DNA of 64,000 bases, taken from positions 4,154,001 through 4,218,000 of the forward strand of contig NZ_LT615367.1 in NCBI RefSeq assembly GCF_900095885.1, read 5' to 3'. The stretch's first letter is position 1. Each line of letters begins with the position of its first letter. The notes below the pieces were generated by a model. It was not told the DNA's origin and made no database searches. It saw only the letters and a list, made by a program, of their open reading frames with translations. The translations under genes and the position numbers were made by a program. The stretch is from Dickeya aquatica. Lineage in GTDB: Bacteria > Pseudomonadota > Gammaproteobacteria > Enterobacterales > Enterobacteriaceae. Below are positions 28,296 to 38,507 of the stretch, piece after piece.

Positions 28296-29925
28296 CGCTA
28301 CTCTCCTGTGGCCGTGCCTGTAATCCACACAACCCCTGATAAACCCAACTGGTAAATTCACTTTCGCGCAGCGTGTTGCCCCAGGCGATAGGCCGCATCC
28401 CTTTCCAGCGTTCATTGAGGAACTGGCTCAATTGCGAAATCGCCTGCTGCGGAGTGGACTGGCCCAAACGGCACAGCAGCCCCGCCGCCCGGCAAGCGCA
28501 TAATTCGCCCTGACAGGTACCCATGCCCACACGGGTACGGCGGCGTAAATCGGTCAGATTATTAACCTGAAGGGATTCCACGGCATAACGCACCTCACCC
28601 GCCGTCACCGCTTCGCACTCACACACCAGGCTGCTGTCTACCCGCTGGCCGGAAACCAGTGTCGCCGCCCGCTGGCCATGACGATAAATCGCCGAACCGC
28701 GTAACGGTGCAGACAACGGCGAAGCCGCCTGGGGCTTATCTTCTGACGGCATTTCAGAGCCGGGCAGCGGGGTTGACGCCGTGGTGCACGATGCTCGATG
28801 GCCCAGCTTTTCGCAGACTTTATCTGTCACCCATTCGGCCATCAGGCGGTAGGTCATCAGTTTGCCGCCGGTGATGGTGACAAACCCTTCCAGACCGTCA
28901 CGGCTGGCATGATCAAGCAGCACGATCCCCCGGCTGACGCTGCGCCCGGACGGGTCATTGTCACTGGCAACCAGCGGGCGAACCCCGGCATAGGCGCGTA
29001 AAATCCGGGTTTGCGCCAGTTGCGGAGCCAGCAGGCTGCCTTCACGAATCAGGGTATCGACCTCTTGCGGCGTCACCTGCATGTTATCTATCTGGTCATA
29101 GTCGATACGGGTCGAGGTGGTGCCAATCAGCGAGATGGTATCGCCCGGCACCAGAATGTCGGCGTCCGCCGGTTTGCGGCAACGGTTGATGACCCGGTTA
29201 TTGATGCGATGCCCCAGGATCAGCAGTGTGCCTTTGGCCGGGAACATCCGCACGCTCAGGTCAGCATATTCGGCAATACGCTGCCCCCAAATGCCGCCTG
29301 CGTTGACAACCACCTGTGCATATATTTCACTGGCAACATTGCGTTTATGGTCGAAAACGCGCACACCGGTGACACGACAGCCCTGACGGATCAGCCCAAT
29401 AACCTCATGATAGGTCAATACTTCCGCCCCATGCTCACAGGCGTCAATCATGTTGGCAGCCGTCAGGCGAAAGGGGTCTACCGTACCATCCGGCACCCTG
29501 ACGGCCCCGATCAAATCCGGGTTTGCCGCCGGTTCAAAGCGTAGCGCTTCTTGTGGGTCCATCGCTTGTGCGTCAATCCCCGCCTGCCGGCAGGCATCGA
29601 TAAACTGCGCCTGATACTCGAGAGAATCTTGTGGCAGCGTTAAAAACAACCCATCGGTAGGTTCAATACAGTGGCGGGCAATGCGGCGTAAAATCCGGTT
29701 TTCCTCAATACACTCACGGGCCGATTCCGCATCCGTCACCGCATAACGCGCCCCGCTGTGCAGCAACCCGTGGTTACGTCCGGTTGCCCCGGTGGCGATA
29801 TCATGCCGCTCCAGCAGCAGGCAGCGCAGGCCGCGTAGTGCACAATCGCGCGCCGTTCCTGCCCCGGTCGCCCCGCCGCCAATAATGACCACATCGGTTT
29901 CCCGCCGTAAGCCTGCGTTTGCCAT
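28285..29925 (-). CDS. glpA: Anaerobic glycerol-3-phosphate dehydrogenase subunit A
   Basis: Catalytic FAD subunit oxidising sn-glycerol-3-phosphate to dihydroxyacetone phosphate under anaerobiosis. 546 residues. FAD motif VVIIGGGATGAGTARDCALR near the N-terminus, GRNHGLLHSGARY substrate region, and a C-terminal BFD-like [2Fe-2S] domain with CECEAVTAGEV and CQGELCACRAAG. The start MANAGLRRETD has GAGGT upstream; an open extension of 38 codons before it is rejected. Divergent from glpT, with a CRP site in the shared promoter region. Confidence 0.97.
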   Translation of the reverse strand: MANAGLRRETDVVIIGGGATGAGTARDCALRGLRCLLLERHDIATGATGRNHGLLHSGARYAVTDAESARECIEENRILRRIARHCIEPTDGLFLTLPQDSLEYQAQFIDACRQAGIDAQAMDPQEALRFEPAANPDLIGAVRVPDGTVDPFRLTAANMIDACEHGAEVLTYHEVIGLIRQGCRVTGVRVFDHKRNVASEIYAQVVVNAGGIWGQRIAEYADLSVRMFPAKGTLLILGHRINNRVINRCRKPADADILVPGDTISLIGTTSTRIDYDQIDNMQVTPQEVDTLIREGSLLAPQLAQTRILRAYAGVRPLVASDNDPSGRSVSRGIVLLDHASRDGLEGFVTITGGKLMTYRLMAEWVTDKVCEKLGHRASCTTASTPLPGSEMPSEDKPQAASPLSAPLRGSAIYRHGQRAATLVSGQRVDSSLVCECEAVTAGEVRYAVESLQVNNLTDLRRRTRVGMGTCQGELCACRAAGLLCRLGQSTPQQAISQLSQFLNERWKGMRPIAWGNTLRESEFTSWVYQGLCGLQARPQESSDAL

Positions 29926-30061
29926 GTCTGTTTTACCTCGGTTGGATCGCGCCCGTATCGGGATATTGAGGCAAAGTAAGACATAAACCCACACAACAAT
30001 GATTGATAAAGAACAAAAACACTCAAAAAACGAAAACAAAGCGCCGTCTTAAAAAAGAAAA

Positions 30062-30077
30062 TGTGACTTGAATCACT
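30062..30077. promoter_or_regulatory. CRP binding site for the glp operons
   Basis: TGTGA-N6-TCACT matches 9 of 10 conserved bases of the CRP consensus TGTGA-N6-TCACA and lies about midway in the divergent region. Confidence 0.8.
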
Positions 30078-30182
30078 CAAATTTGAAAAATGATTATTTC
30101 AATTATGTTATCTAAAGCTCAAAATGACGCACTTCGTCATAAAAGTGTAACAGTTGCGCGTTAACTCACACCAAAGTGCGCG

Positions 30183-30207
30183 CATATTCGATACGCTTAC
30201 GAGCGTT
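30183..30207. promoter_or_regulatory. Possible GlpR operator half-sites
   Basis: CATATTCGAT and, inverted, TACGAGCGTT resemble the GlpR half-site WATKYTCGWW at 8 and 9 of 10 positions. They lie just before the glpT ribosome-binding site. The spacing is not the usual one for adjacent halves, so this is tentative. Confidence 0.35.
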
Positions 30208-30233
30208 ATAGAAAATAACTATCGGGGATTTTT

Positions 30234-31583
30234 ATGCTGAGCATTTTTAAGCCTGCGGCGCACCGGCCGCGAGTGGCAGAACACCAGGTCGATCCACTCT
30301 ATCGTCGTCTGCGCTGGCAAATATTTTTGGGTATCTTTTTCGGCTACGCGGCTTACTATCTGGTCAGAAAAAACTTTGCTCTGGCGATGCCTTTTCTGGT
30401 TGAGCAAGGTTTCTCTCGTGGCGATCTCGGTTTTGCGCTCTCCGGCATTTCCATCGCCTACGGGTTCTCCAAATTTATCATGGGAGCCGTGTCTGACCGC
30501 TCCAACCCACGAGTGTTCTTACCCGCAGGCCTGATTCTGGCGGCGGCTGTGATGTTGCTGATGGGCTTTGTGCCGTGGGCCACCTCCAGCATCATGGTGA
30601 TGTTCTGCCTGTTGTTTGTCTGTGGCTGGTTCCAGGGGATGGGATGGCCGCCGTGTGGCCGTACCATGGTGCACTGGTGGTCACAGAAAGAGCGTGGCGG
30701 TATCGTTTCTATCTGGAACTGTGCTCACAACGTCGGCGGCGGTATTCCACCGCTGCTATTCCTGCTGGGGATGGCCTGGTTCAACGACTGGAAAGCCGCG
30801 CTGTACATGCCTGCTTTTGGGGCCATTCTGGTGGCACTGTTCGCCTTCGCCATGATGCGCGACACCCCGCAGTCTTGCGGCCTGCCGCCGATTGAAGAGT
30901 ACAAAAACGACTACCCGCCGGATTACGACGAGAAAGCTGAGCAGGAGTTGACGGCAAAAGAGATCTTCATGCAGTACATTTTCCCGAACAAGCTGCTGTG
31001 GTATATCGCCGTTGCTAACGTGTTCGTGTATTTGCTGCGCTATGGCATTCTCGACTGGTCGCCAACGTATCTCAAAGAAGTGAAGCACTTCGCACTGGAT
31101 AAATCCTCCTGGGCATACTTCCTGTACGAATACGCCGGTATTCCGGGCACGCTGCTGTGTGGCTGGATGTCTGACAAGGTGTTCAAAGGCAACCGTGGTG
31201 CCACCGGCGTGTTCTTTATGACGCTGGTGACTATCGCTACTGTCGTTTACTGGATGAACCCGGCGGGCAACCCCGGCGTGGATATGGCCTGTATGATTGT
31301 CATCGGCTTTTTGATCTACGGCCCGGTCATGCTGATTGGTCTGCACGCTCTGGAACTGGCACCGAAGAAAGCCGCAGGGACAGCCGCTGGTTTCACCGGC
31401 CTGTTCGGGTATCTCGGCGGCTCGGTTGCAGCGAGCGCCATTGTCGGCTACACCGTTGACTACTTTGGCTGGAACGGCGGCTTTATGGTGATGATTGGCG
31501 GTGGTGTGCTGTCGGTTATCCTGCTGGTGCTGACCATGATCAACGAAACCAAGCATAAAGCAGAACTGGCAAAACGCGCCTGA
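30234..31583 (+). CDS. glpT: Glycerol-3-phosphate:phosphate antiporter GlpT
   Basis: Inner-membrane MFS antiporter importing glycerol-3-phosphate in exchange for phosphate; also the entry route of fosfomycin. 449 residues (E. coli 452), 12 membrane segments. Signatures: [15 protein letters not shown], with the substrate-binding Arg, [15 protein letters not shown] with the second binding Arg, and [22 protein letters not shown] near the C-terminal half. GGGGA precedes the ATG. First gene of glpTQ. Confidence 0.97.
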   Translation: MLSIFKPAAHRPRVAEHQVDPLYRRLRWQIFLGIFFGYAAYYLVRKNFALAMPFLVEQGFSRGDLGFALSGISIAYGFSKFIMGAVSDRSNPRVFLPAGLILAAAVMLLMGFVPWATSSIMVMFCLLFVCGWFQGMGWPPCGRTMVHWWSQKERGGIVSIWNCAHNVGGGIPPLLFLLGMAWFNDWKAALYMPAFGAILVALFAFAMMRDTPQSCGLPPIEEYKNDYPPDYDEKAEQELTAKEIFMQYIFPNKLLWYIAVANVFVYLLRYGILDWSPTYLKEVKHFALDKSSWAYFLYEYAGIPGTLLCGWMSDKVFKGNRGATGVFFMTLVTIATVVYWMNPAGNPGVDMACMIVIGFLIYGPVMLIGLHALELAPKKAAGTAAGFTGLFGYLGGSVAASAIVGYTVDYFGWNGGFMVMIGGGVLSVILLVLTMINETKHKAELAKRA

Positions 31584-31638
31584 TTCTGTTGCCCCGCCGT
31601 GATGTTATGGCTGTTATTCCGGCCTGACATCATGGCTG

Positions 31639-31663
31639 CCGCCAGCGCCCCTCGCGCTGGCGG
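31639..31663. repeat. 9-bp stem hairpin between glpT and glpQ
   Basis: CCGCCAGCG pairs with CGCTGGCGG around a 7-base loop in the 198-base glpT-glpQ gap, without a following T-run. It may be a REP-like element or a weak terminator that lowers glpQ expression. Confidence 0.4.
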
Positions 31664-31781
31664 GTCTTAGCGTGATAACGCTTACCCCGGCAATACCCTA
31701 TTGATTACAACAATCACATTTTCACCATCAGGTTTTACCCTACACAGCACAGACTTCCTTCCACTCCAAAAGGACGCTGCA

Positions 31782-32894
31782 ATGAAACCTCTGTTAACAC
31801 CACTACTGGCTGCGAGTATGACGCTTACCCTGTCGTACTCTACGCTGACTCAAGCCGCTGCAAATACCGATTCAGGCCCACAGGGCGCGAGCAAACATCT
31901 TGTCATCGCTCACCGTGGTGCCAGTGGTTATCTGCCGGAACACACGCTGCCCGCCAAAGCGATGGCTTACGCACAAGGGGCGGATTATCTTGAACAAGAC
32001 CTGGTGATGACCAAAGATAACGCGCTGGTGGTGCTGCATGACCACTATCTCGATCGCGTCACCGATGTGGCCCAGCGCTTTCCCGGCCGGGCGCGGGCAG
32101 ATGGGCGCTACTACGCCATTGACTTTACCCTGGCGGAAATTCGCTCGCTGCACTTTACCGAAGGCTTTGATCTAAAAGACGGCAAACCGGTGCAAAGCTA
32201 CCCGAACCGGTTTCCGATGGGCAAATCGGATTTCCGTATTCACACCTTTGAGGATGAAATCGAATTCATTCAGGGGTTAAATCACTCGACCGGTAAAAAC
32301 ATCGGCATTTACCCGGAAATTAAAGCGCCGTGGTTCCACCGTCAGGAGGGGAAAGATATTTCACGGGCGGTACTGGAGGTATTGAAGCGCTACGGCTATA
32401 GCCAAAAAAGTGACCGGGTTTACCTGCAATGCTTTGATGCCAACGAGCTACAGCGCATCAAAAATGAACTGCAACCCATGCTGGGCATGAACCTGAAACT
32501 GGTGCAGCTCATCGCTGAAACCAGCTGGAAAGAAACCCAGCAGCAACAGCCAGATGGCCGCTGGGTCAATTATGACTACGACTGGATGCTCAAACCGGGT
32601 GCGATGGCCACCATCGCCCGTTATGCCGATGGCGTCGGCCCAGATTACCACATGCTACTGAGCGGCAATGCCGGGAGCGTCACCGTCAGCCCGCTGGTCA
32701 AAGAGGCGCATGACAACGGTATGGCGGTTCACCCCTATACTGCGCGTGCTGACCGCTTGCCGAAATATGCCAGCGATATCAACGCCCTCTATGCTCTGCT
32801 CTATCGCAAGGCGAACGTGGATGGCCTGTTCACCGACTTTCCCGATAAAGCCGTGACATTTTTAAACGCGACTCAACCTTCTTCGGCCAAATAA
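31782..32894 (+). CDS. glpQ: Periplasmic glycerophosphodiester phosphodiesterase GlpQ
   Basis: Hydrolyses glycerophosphodiesters to glycerol-3-phosphate plus alcohol in the periplasm, feeding GlpT. 370 residues: signal peptide of about 26 (ending TQAAA), then a GDPD TIM barrel with IAHRGASGYLPEHT (catalytic His and Arg), YLEQDLVMTKDN (metal Glu/Asp) and VLHDHYLDRVTD (second catalytic His). ATG 31782 is chosen for its AAAGGAC and signal peptide; the frame is open further upstream. Its last 22 bases overlap the convergent yigL. Confidence 0.96.
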   Translation: MKPLLTPLLAASMTLTLSYSTLTQAAANTDSGPQGASKHLVIAHRGASGYLPEHTLPAKAMAYAQGADYLEQDLVMTKDNALVVLHDHYLDRVTDVAQRFPGRARADGRYYAIDFTLAEIRSLHFTEGFDLKDGKPVQSYPNRFPMGKSDFRIHTFEDEIEFIQGLNHSTGKNIGIYPEIKAPWFHRQEGKDISRAVLEVLKRYGYSQKSDRVYLQCFDANELQRIKNELQPMLGMNLKLVQLIAETSWKETQQQQPDGRWVNYDYDWMLKPGAMATIARYADGVGPDYHMLLSGNAGSVTVSPLVKEAHDNGMAVHPYTARADRLPKYASDINALYALLYRKANVDGLFTDFPDKAVTFLNATQPSSAK

Positions 32895-33682
32895 AGGCGG
32901 CGTAAATACATCGGCACCGCCTGATCGCGGTTGGTGCCGATGACCTCGTTATCCGGCAGCCGCTCTTTCAGGCGCTGGTGGGCGTTGTGCATGATGCAGC
33001 CTTTTCCCGCCATCGCCAGCATTTCATAGTCATTCATGCCATCGCCAAAGGCGATACAGTCCTTAATGGTGTGGCCGAGAATCCCCGCCACCTGCTCCAG
33101 TGCATGGCCTTTGGATACGCCGCCCGCCATCACTTCCAGACAGGTTAACGTCGAAAAGCTGACATTCACGCGGTCGCCCCAGCGCGCATTCAGCGCTTCT
33201 TCAAGCGGCAGCAGTTTTTCATGGTCTTCACAGGTGAAGAACACCTTGCCCACGCCATCCGTGCCGAGTGTTTGCGGATCAAACACCCGGTAGCGAAACA
33301 CCGTCTCGGTAAAAAAACGTTCCTCTTCGGGGCGGGAGCGGCATAAATACCACTCATCATCACGATAGACGTGGGTCATTATTTCCGGGTGGTGATACAC
33401 CATGGCGTAGAGCTCGCGGGCAATATCCTGGTCAAGATTATGGCTAAACACCAGCTCGCCGTCAGTGTTGTGCACCCGTGCACCATTGGAGGTTATCATA
33501 TACGCGCTGATGGCAAGGTTATCGCGCATTTGCGCCACATCCATATGGTGACGCCCGGTGGCAAAAACAAAGTGGATGCCTTGTTCCGTCATCTGGCGCA
33601 GGGTTTGTTTCGCATAGGGAGACAAGGTGTGATCGGGTGACAACAGAGTGCCATCCAGATCGGAAGCAACAATCGGGTACAT
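32873..33682 (-). CDS. yigL: HAD-family sugar/pyridoxal phosphatase YigL
   Basis: Cytoplasmic Cof-type HAD (IIB) phosphatase; E. coli YigL dephosphorylates pyridoxal phosphate and sugar phosphates. 269 residues. Motif I DLDGTLLSPDH (residues 9-19), motif II FATGRH, motif III Lys in GVSKGHAL and motif IV FGDGMNDYEML. The start MYPIVASDLDG has GGAG upstream; the longer open frame is rejected. Follows pldB as in E. coli and overlaps the convergent glpQ by 22 bases. Confidence 0.95.
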   Translation of the reverse strand: MYPIVASDLDGTLLSPDHTLSPYAKQTLRQMTEQGIHFVFATGRHHMDVAQMRDNLAISAYMITSNGARVHNTDGELVFSHNLDQDIARELYAMVYHHPEIMTHVYRDDEWYLCRSRPEEERFFTETVFRYRVFDPQTLGTDGVGKVFFTCEDHEKLLPLEEALNARWGDRVNVSFSTLTCLEVMAGGVSKGHALEQVAGILGHTIKDCIAFGDGMNDYEMLAMAGKGCIMHNAHQRLKERLPDNEVIGTNRDQAVPMYLRRLYLAEEG

Positions 33683-33734
33683 AAGGTGAACTCCAACCTC
33701 CGCTGGTGCCGGGCGGCCAGGCCGCGCAGACGTA

Positions 33735-34727
33735 TTAATGATAATCGTTGAAATGTTGCAAAATAAGCCGAAAAGCGGCGGTACGCAGCGCATCCTGTTC
33801 CGACAGAATATCGTGCCGTGCGCCCTGAATCACCTGGGGGCCACCGCCCGCGCAAGGGTGACCGGCAGCGGCCAGTGCCTGACAAAAACGCACCTGACTG
33901 TGGTTATCCACCACCTGCTCGTCTTGCGCCTGCAAGACTAACAGCGGCGTCGTTATCTGCGCCGCCTGTTGCAAGAGCTGGTCGGGCACCTGTAACGCTT
34001 CGCGCACCCAGTGATAGGTTGGCCCGCCAATGCGCAAGTCCGGGTCATCCGCATAAAAACGCACATGGTGGCGATAGCGCACGGCACTGTGCGTTAGCAC
34101 ATTGGCCCGAAACGGCAAGGGCTGCCACGGGCTGGTGCCAATAGCGTAATAATCCCGTATGGCCGGATATTTCTGCGCCCAGTTAAGAATGCGCCATGCC
34201 AGCCAGTGCGGCATCGGCAGCAGAATACCGCACATCGGCGCGCACAATGCAGCGGCATCAAATGCCTGCGGCTGACGCGCCAGCGCTAAGGCCAGCACCG
34301 CAGCGCCCATCGAATGCGCCAGCGCAAAACGGCGGCGATAGGGCGCGGGTGCCACCTGTTGCTGCCATAACGTCAGCACATCATCAACATAATCGCTAAA
34401 ACGGCGAACATGACCGCGATGGCTGTCTGCCAATAAACGCCCGGAACGGCCCTGACCACGGTGATCCATCATCAGCACATCGTAACCGCACTGAAACAGG
34501 TCATAGGCGACTTCCGCATATTTTACATAACTGTCGGTACGCCCCGGCAACACCAGCACCACATCGGCATGCGACGGCGACGTGAAACGCACAAACCGGA
34601 TGGGCACATCCTCCACACCGATGAACATGCCTTCCTGACGCTGACGCCAGAAATTGAGCAATGGCCCGGTGACGAAGGCAGCGTACTGCCATTCTCTGGT
34701 CAGCAGGCTCTGCGTATACGGCTTCAT
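33735..34727 (-). CDS. pldB: Lysophospholipase L2 PldB
   Basis: Alpha/beta hydrolase attached to the inner membrane that removes the remaining acyl chain from lysophospholipids. 330 residues (E. coli 340). Nucleophile elbow LAHSMGAAV (around residue 140), DHRGQGRSGRLL oxyanion/loop motif, Asp in LVLQAQDEQVVDN and His in GARHDILSE. GGGAGAG precedes the ATG. Upstream of yigL on the same strand. Confidence 0.94.
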   Translation of the reverse strand: MKPYTQSLLTREWQYAAFVTGPLLNFWRQRQEGMFIGVEDVPIRFVRFTSPSHADVVLVLPGRTDSYVKYAEVAYDLFQCGYDVLMMDHRGQGRSGRLLADSHRGHVRRFSDYVDDVLTLWQQQVAPAPYRRRFALAHSMGAAVLALALARQPQAFDAAALCAPMCGILLPMPHWLAWRILNWAQKYPAIRDYYAIGTSPWQPLPFRANVLTHSAVRYRHHVRFYADDPDLRIGGPTYHWVREALQVPDQLLQQAAQITTPLLVLQAQDEQVVDNHSQVRFCQALAAAGHPCAGGGPQVIQGARHDILSEQDALRTAAFRLILQHFNDYH

Positions 34728-34841
34728 CAGGCACTCTCCCAGGGTCGGTTGCCCGTCGGGGTAGCTTTTTGTGAGCTATAGCACAAACACAGGCATTGGC
34801 GTATTGTGGCATAAAACGCCGCATTCAGGGAGCATTCAACC

Positions 34842-35462
34842 ATGACAACCGACTGGTGGTTAACCTACCTCGTTACCACGCTGATTTTAAGCCTGTCGCC
34901 CGGTTCAGGGGCGATTAACACCATGAGCACCAGCATCAGCCACGGCTATCGTGGGGCCGTCGCCTCCATTGCCGGGTTGCAGCTAGGTTTGTCGATACAT
35001 ATCGTGCTGGTGGGCATTGGCCTGGGTGCGCTGTTGTCACAATCGGTACTGGCGTTTGACCTGCTGAAATGGTTTGGCGCAGCCTACCTTATCTGGCTTG
35101 GCATTCAGCAATGGCGCAGCGCGGGCGCACTGGATTTGCAAACGCTGGCCAACAGCCTGCCGCGCCGCCGTCTGTTCCAGCGCGCCGTTCTGGTCAACCT
35201 GACCAACCCGAAGAGCATTGTGTTTTTGGCCGCGCTGTTTCCGCAGTTCATTGTGCCGCACCAGCCCCAGGCGATGCAGTATCTGATACTGGGCGTCACA
35301 ACGGTGTTGGTCGATGTGGTGGTGATGATTGGTTATGCCACGCTGGCACAACGCATCGCCCGCTGGCTCAAAGGCCCGCGTCAGCTCAAACAGCTTAACC
35401 GCACTTTTGGCTCGCTGTTTATGCTGGTCGGCGCATTGCTGGCAACCGCGCGCAAGGCCTGA
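34842..35462 (+). CDS. rhtB: Homoserine/homoserine lactone efflux protein RhtB
   Basis: LysE-family inner-membrane exporter of homoserine and related amino acids; 206 residues with about six membrane segments. Family motif [17 protein letters not shown] near residue 20, then [18 protein letters not shown] and [25 protein letters not shown] precedes the ATG. Its usual convergent partner rhtC survives only as a remnant next door. Confidence 0.95.
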   Translation: MTTDWWLTYLVTTLILSLSPGSGAINTMSTSISHGYRGAVASIAGLQLGLSIHIVLVGIGLGALLSQSVLAFDLLKWFGAAYLIWLGIQQWRSAGALDLQTLANSLPRRRLFQRAVLVNLTNPKSIVFLAALFPQFIVPHQPQAMQYLILGVTTVLVDVVVMIGYATLAQRIARWLKGPRQLKQLNRTFGSLFMLVGALLATARKA

Positions 35463-35490
35463 ATCCGCTACTCATAACGGCGAATAACTG

Positions 35491-35519
35491 GCCCGCTGTT
35501 ATCATACCGGCGGGCTTTT
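35491..35519 (+). terminator. Rho-independent terminator of rhtB
   Basis: GCCCGC pairs with GCGGGC across a 13-base loop, followed by TTTT and further T; it begins about 28 bases after the rhtB stop. Confidence 0.65.
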
Positions 35520-35523
35520 CACT

Positions 35524-35661
35524 TTAACGGGAAAGCATCAGATGAAGGCCAAAACCGGTGAACAGCACACCGGCCAGGCCATCAATCCATGTTGTCAGCC
35601 GCTGATCCCCCCGGCGCATCGCGGGCAGTGCAAACACCCGAGCCACCGTCATCAACAGCAT
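35524..35661 (-). pseudogene. rhtC: rhtC remnant with internal in-frame deletion (45 codons)
   Basis: The minus-strand frame keeps a ribosome-binding site (CAGGAG), an ATG and an intact stop, and encodes 45 residues. The C-terminal part (FALPAMRRGDQRLTTWIDG ... HLMLSR) corresponds to the last ~38 residues of threonine exporter RhtC as I know it from E. coli. The first residues MLLMTVA resemble the RhtC N-terminus, so about 160 central residues are gone. It lies 20 bases after the recQ stop, exactly where rhtC belongs. It cannot be a functional LysE-type exporter; one hydrophobic helix remains. Confidence 0.85.
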
Positions 35662-35681
35662 CGTTTGCTCCTGTTTTGCAT

Positions 35682-37511
35682 TTATGCCTCGCCGTTATCC
35701 AGATGCTCGCGGATAACCGTCATAAACGGCGTACCAAAACGCTCGAGTTTACGCTGGCCAACCCCGTTTACCGCCAGCAATTCGCTGGCCGTCACCGGTA
35801 GTTGTTCGGCCATTTCCAGCAAGGTGGCATCGCTAAACACCACATACGGAGGAATATTGTCTTCATCAGCAATGGATTTACGCAATTTACGCAGTTTGGC
35901 AAACAATTTGCGGTCATAATTGCCGCCATAGCTTTTCTGGCTGGCTTTGGGTTTACTCAGGCTGCCGACGCGCGGCACCGCCAGTTGTAACGGCACCTCG
36001 CCGCGCAGCACCGGCCGGGCTGATTCCGTGAGTTGCAGCGCGCTGTGGTGGGCAATATTTTGCGCCAGCAACCCAAGATGAATGAGCTGACGCAAAATAC
36101 TGACCCACTGCTCCTGGGTTTTGTCTTTCCCGATAGCGTACACCGGCAACGCATCATGGCCGAATTCACGGATGCGCTGATTATTCGCCCCGCGCAGCAC
36201 CTCAGCAATGTAGCCGATACCGAAACGCTGCCCAACGCGATACACGCAAGACAGCGCTTTTTGCGCATCCACCAGTGCGTCATAACGCCGTGGCGGATCA
36301 AGGCAGATGTCACAGTTACCGCACGGCTGCTGGCGGTTCTCGCCAAAGTAGTTCAGCAACACCAGACGGCGACAGGTTTGCGCTTCGGCGAACGCGCCCA
36401 TGGCATTGAGCTTGTGGCGTTCAATATCCAGTTGCATTCCGGCCGGTTTTTCTTCCAGACAACGGCGCAGCCACGCCATATCTGCCGGGTCATAAAACAG
36501 CGCCGCCTCGGCGGGCAGGCCATCGCGCCCGGCGCGCCCGGTTTCCTGATAGTAGGACTCGATATTGCGTGGAATATCGAAATGCACCACAAAGCGCACA
36601 TTCGGTTTGTTGATCCCCATGCCGAAGGCCACCGTCGCCACCACCACTTGCAGGTCATCACGCAAAAACGCTTCCTGCACCTGTGCGCGGCGATCGTTCT
36701 CCAGCCCGGCGTGATACGCCCCGACACTGAGCCCACGGTTTTGCAGACGTGCGCACAGGTCTTCCACCTTTGCCCGGCTATTGCAATAGACAATGCCGCT
36801 TTTGCCGCGCTGGCCCTGAATGAACAGCCAGAGCTGGTCGAGCGGTTTGAATTTTTCGACCAGCGTGTAGCGGATATTAGGCCGGTCAAAGCTGCTGATA
36901 TTCGTCAGCGGGTCACGCAAATCGAGCAGGCGGGCAATGTCCTGCCGGGTAGTCTCATCCGCCGTCGCGGTCAGCGCCACGACCGGCAGCGCCGGAAATT
37001 GCTGTTTGATTTGACCGAGCGCGCGGTATTCCGGGCGAAAATCATGCCCCCACTGGGAAATACAGTGCGCCTCGTCAATGGCAATCAGCGTGGTATTCCA
37101 GTGGGCCAGTTGCTCCAGAAACCCTTCGGTGCTCAGACGCTCGGGGGCCACATACAGCAATTTCAGTTCATTGCGGCGGCAGGCGTTAAACACCTCTTGC
37201 TGCTGTTCACGGGTTTGCGTGGAATTAAGGCAGGCGGCGGCCACGCCGTAAGCCTGTAGCTGGTCAACCTGATCTTTCATCAGCGAAATCAGCGGTGACA
37301 CCACCAGCGTCAGCCCATCAAGCACCAGCGCCGGAATTTGATAACACAGGGATTTGCCCCCGCCTGTCGGCATAATCACCAGACAGTCACGCCCGCCGAT
37401 AGCAGCGTTGATAATTGCCTGCTGGCCGGGCCGGAATTGCTGATAACCGAAGGTTTCCCGCAATACCTGTACCGCCAGCGATTCTCTATTCACTACGTCT
37501 GCCGTAGACAC
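35682..37511 (-). CDS. recQ: ATP-dependent DNA helicase RecQ
   Basis: 3'-5' helicase acting in recombination and replication-fork repair. 609 residues, family length. Walker [17 protein letters not shown] box [14 protein letters not shown], motif [15 protein letters not shown] zinc Cys in [11 protein letters not shown], and a C-terminal HRDC domain ([16 protein letters not shown]). The start codon is GTG at 37511 because the resulting N-terminus aligns with E. coli RecQ. The rhtC remnant follows; pldA is upstream with a terminator between. Confidence 0.97.
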   Translation of the reverse strand: MSTADVVNRESLAVQVLRETFGYQQFRPGQQAIINAAIGGRDCLVIMPTGGGKSLCYQIPALVLDGLTLVVSPLISLMKDQVDQLQAYGVAAACLNSTQTREQQQEVFNACRRNELKLLYVAPERLSTEGFLEQLAHWNTTLIAIDEAHCISQWGHDFRPEYRALGQIKQQFPALPVVALTATADETTRQDIARLLDLRDPLTNISSFDRPNIRYTLVEKFKPLDQLWLFIQGQRGKSGIVYCNSRAKVEDLCARLQNRGLSVGAYHAGLENDRRAQVQEAFLRDDLQVVVATVAFGMGINKPNVRFVVHFDIPRNIESYYQETGRAGRDGLPAEAALFYDPADMAWLRRCLEEKPAGMQLDIERHKLNAMGAFAEAQTCRRLVLLNYFGENRQQPCGNCDICLDPPRRYDALVDAQKALSCVYRVGQRFGIGYIAEVLRGANNQRIREFGHDALPVYAIGKDKTQEQWVSILRQLIHLGLLAQNIAHHSALQLTESARPVLRGEVPLQLAVPRVGSLSKPKASQKSYGGNYDRKLFAKLRKLRKSIADEDNIPPYVVFSDATLLEMAEQLPVTASELLAVNGVGQRKLERFGTPFMTVIREHLDNGEA

Positions 37512-37550
37512 GCCTTCACCGCTTTCAAAGTTATTCCCGCGTCGGGGGAG

Positions 37551-37586
37551 AAAAACGCAAACAGGCGCTATTTTCAGCGCCGTTTG
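37551..37586 (-). terminator. Terminator of pldA upstream of recQ
   Basis: On the minus strand CAAAC and GGCGCT pair with AGCGCC and GTTTG around a 6-base loop with one bulged base, followed by GCGTTTTTC. It separates pldA from recQ transcription. Confidence 0.7.
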
Positions 37587-37637
37587 TCAAAACTGCAACG
37601 CCTGTGGCGGGCTTTTCTGTGACGCCCGCACCGGATG

Positions 37638-38507
37638 TCAGAACAGATCGTTGAGCGTCACGCCAATGCCATAACGGGTCTGACGGTGGTTGTAATCAAT
37701 GAGTGATTCGCCGTAGCCACTGAACACCTTGGTATAAAAACGCACATTCGCGTTGATAGGGTAGCTCCAGCCAAGTTCACCGCCGCCGTAACCGCTGTTC
37801 CAGTTATAACGCCCTTCGGCACTGATAATCGCATCCCCCCAGCGGTAACCGACCCGTACACGGTAATGGCCCATGTAGTCGATAATGTTTGGGTTATCGT
37901 CCTGGCTGTCATGCAAGCGCACCCAGGGCTTGAACTCCACCTGCCAGTTGCCGTTTTGCGCCATTAGCCTGGCGTAAACCCGGTTCCAGCTACGCGAGGT
38001 CGGGTCTGCCCGGCCATTGGATTGATGGTTGAACCCCACCTCAACATCGCGCAATGTCCAGCCAGCAAAACGGTAATCCGTCGCCCAGCCTAAAAACAGC
38101 TGCGGTTCATAGTTGGTTTCACGAAACGGTGTCGATTGGCTTTTGTTCGACATCTGCCACCACGAACGCTGGGTATAAGATGCGCCCAGCAGTGAGTTAT
38201 CACCGGCAATCCCCCGCCACAGCGGGAAGCCCAGACTTAGCTGAAAATTCACTTCATCTTTACGGGCATGATCAGCCCAGCGGTAACTCTCTATCGCCTG
38301 CTTATTGATGTTGCTGGTGTAGGTGTAGAGCAGGTAGTTGCTTTCATAGGGGTAGAGTATAAACGGCGTGTCATGCTTCTGGAGCAACCCGGCAATAATG
38401 CTGCCCGGCACCTGAGGCGCATCATGAATTTCTTGTACCCGTGCTTCCTGTGCCTGAGCACTGGCTGCCAGCATCAGTACGGCGGCCATCCAGCCCGATT
38501 GATACAT
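37638..38507 (-). CDS. pldA: Outer membrane phospholipase A PldA
   Basis: Outer-membrane beta-barrel phospholipase A1/A2 that removes phospholipids misplaced in the outer leaflet. 289 residues with a signal peptide (MAAVLMLAASAQA). Active-site block VGFNHQSNGRAD holds the catalytic His and Ser; the Asn is further on (RSWNRVYARL). It ends with aromatic barrel strands and a C-terminal Phe. The start MYQSGWM has GGAGAG upstream; the open extension of 34 codons is rejected. The order recQ-pldA is conserved. Confidence 0.95.
   Translation of the reverse strand: MYQSGWMAAVLMLAASAQAQEARVQEIHDAPQVPGSIIAGLLQKHDTPFILYPYESNYLLYTYTSNINKQAIESYRWADHARKDEVNFQLSLGFPLWRGIAGDNSLLGASYTQRSWWQMSNKSQSTPFRETNYEPQLFLGWATDYRFAGWTLRDVEVGFNHQSNGRADPTSRSWNRVYARLMAQNGNWQVEFKPWVRLHDSQDDNPNIIDYMGHYRVRVGYRWGDAIISAEGRYNWNSGYGGGELGWSYPINANVRFYTKVFSGYGESLIDYNHRQTRYGIGVTLNDLF

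Larger units (their letters stand above)
29926..30233. promoter_or_regulatory. glpABC / glpTQ divergent promoter region
   Basis: 308 bases between divergent glp operons. It contains a CRP site (30062-30077) and possible GlpR half-sites (30183-30207). In E. coli this region is controlled by GlpR, CRP and, for glpABC, FNR and Arc; I do not see a clean FNR box by eye. Confidence 0.7.

Noticed and set aside
36033..37259. 408-codon frame antisense to recQ, and similar long antisense frames (for example 43729-44586)
   Set aside because: They lie opposite conserved genes in GC-rich DNA where antisense frames stay open by codon bias; no conserved motifs.
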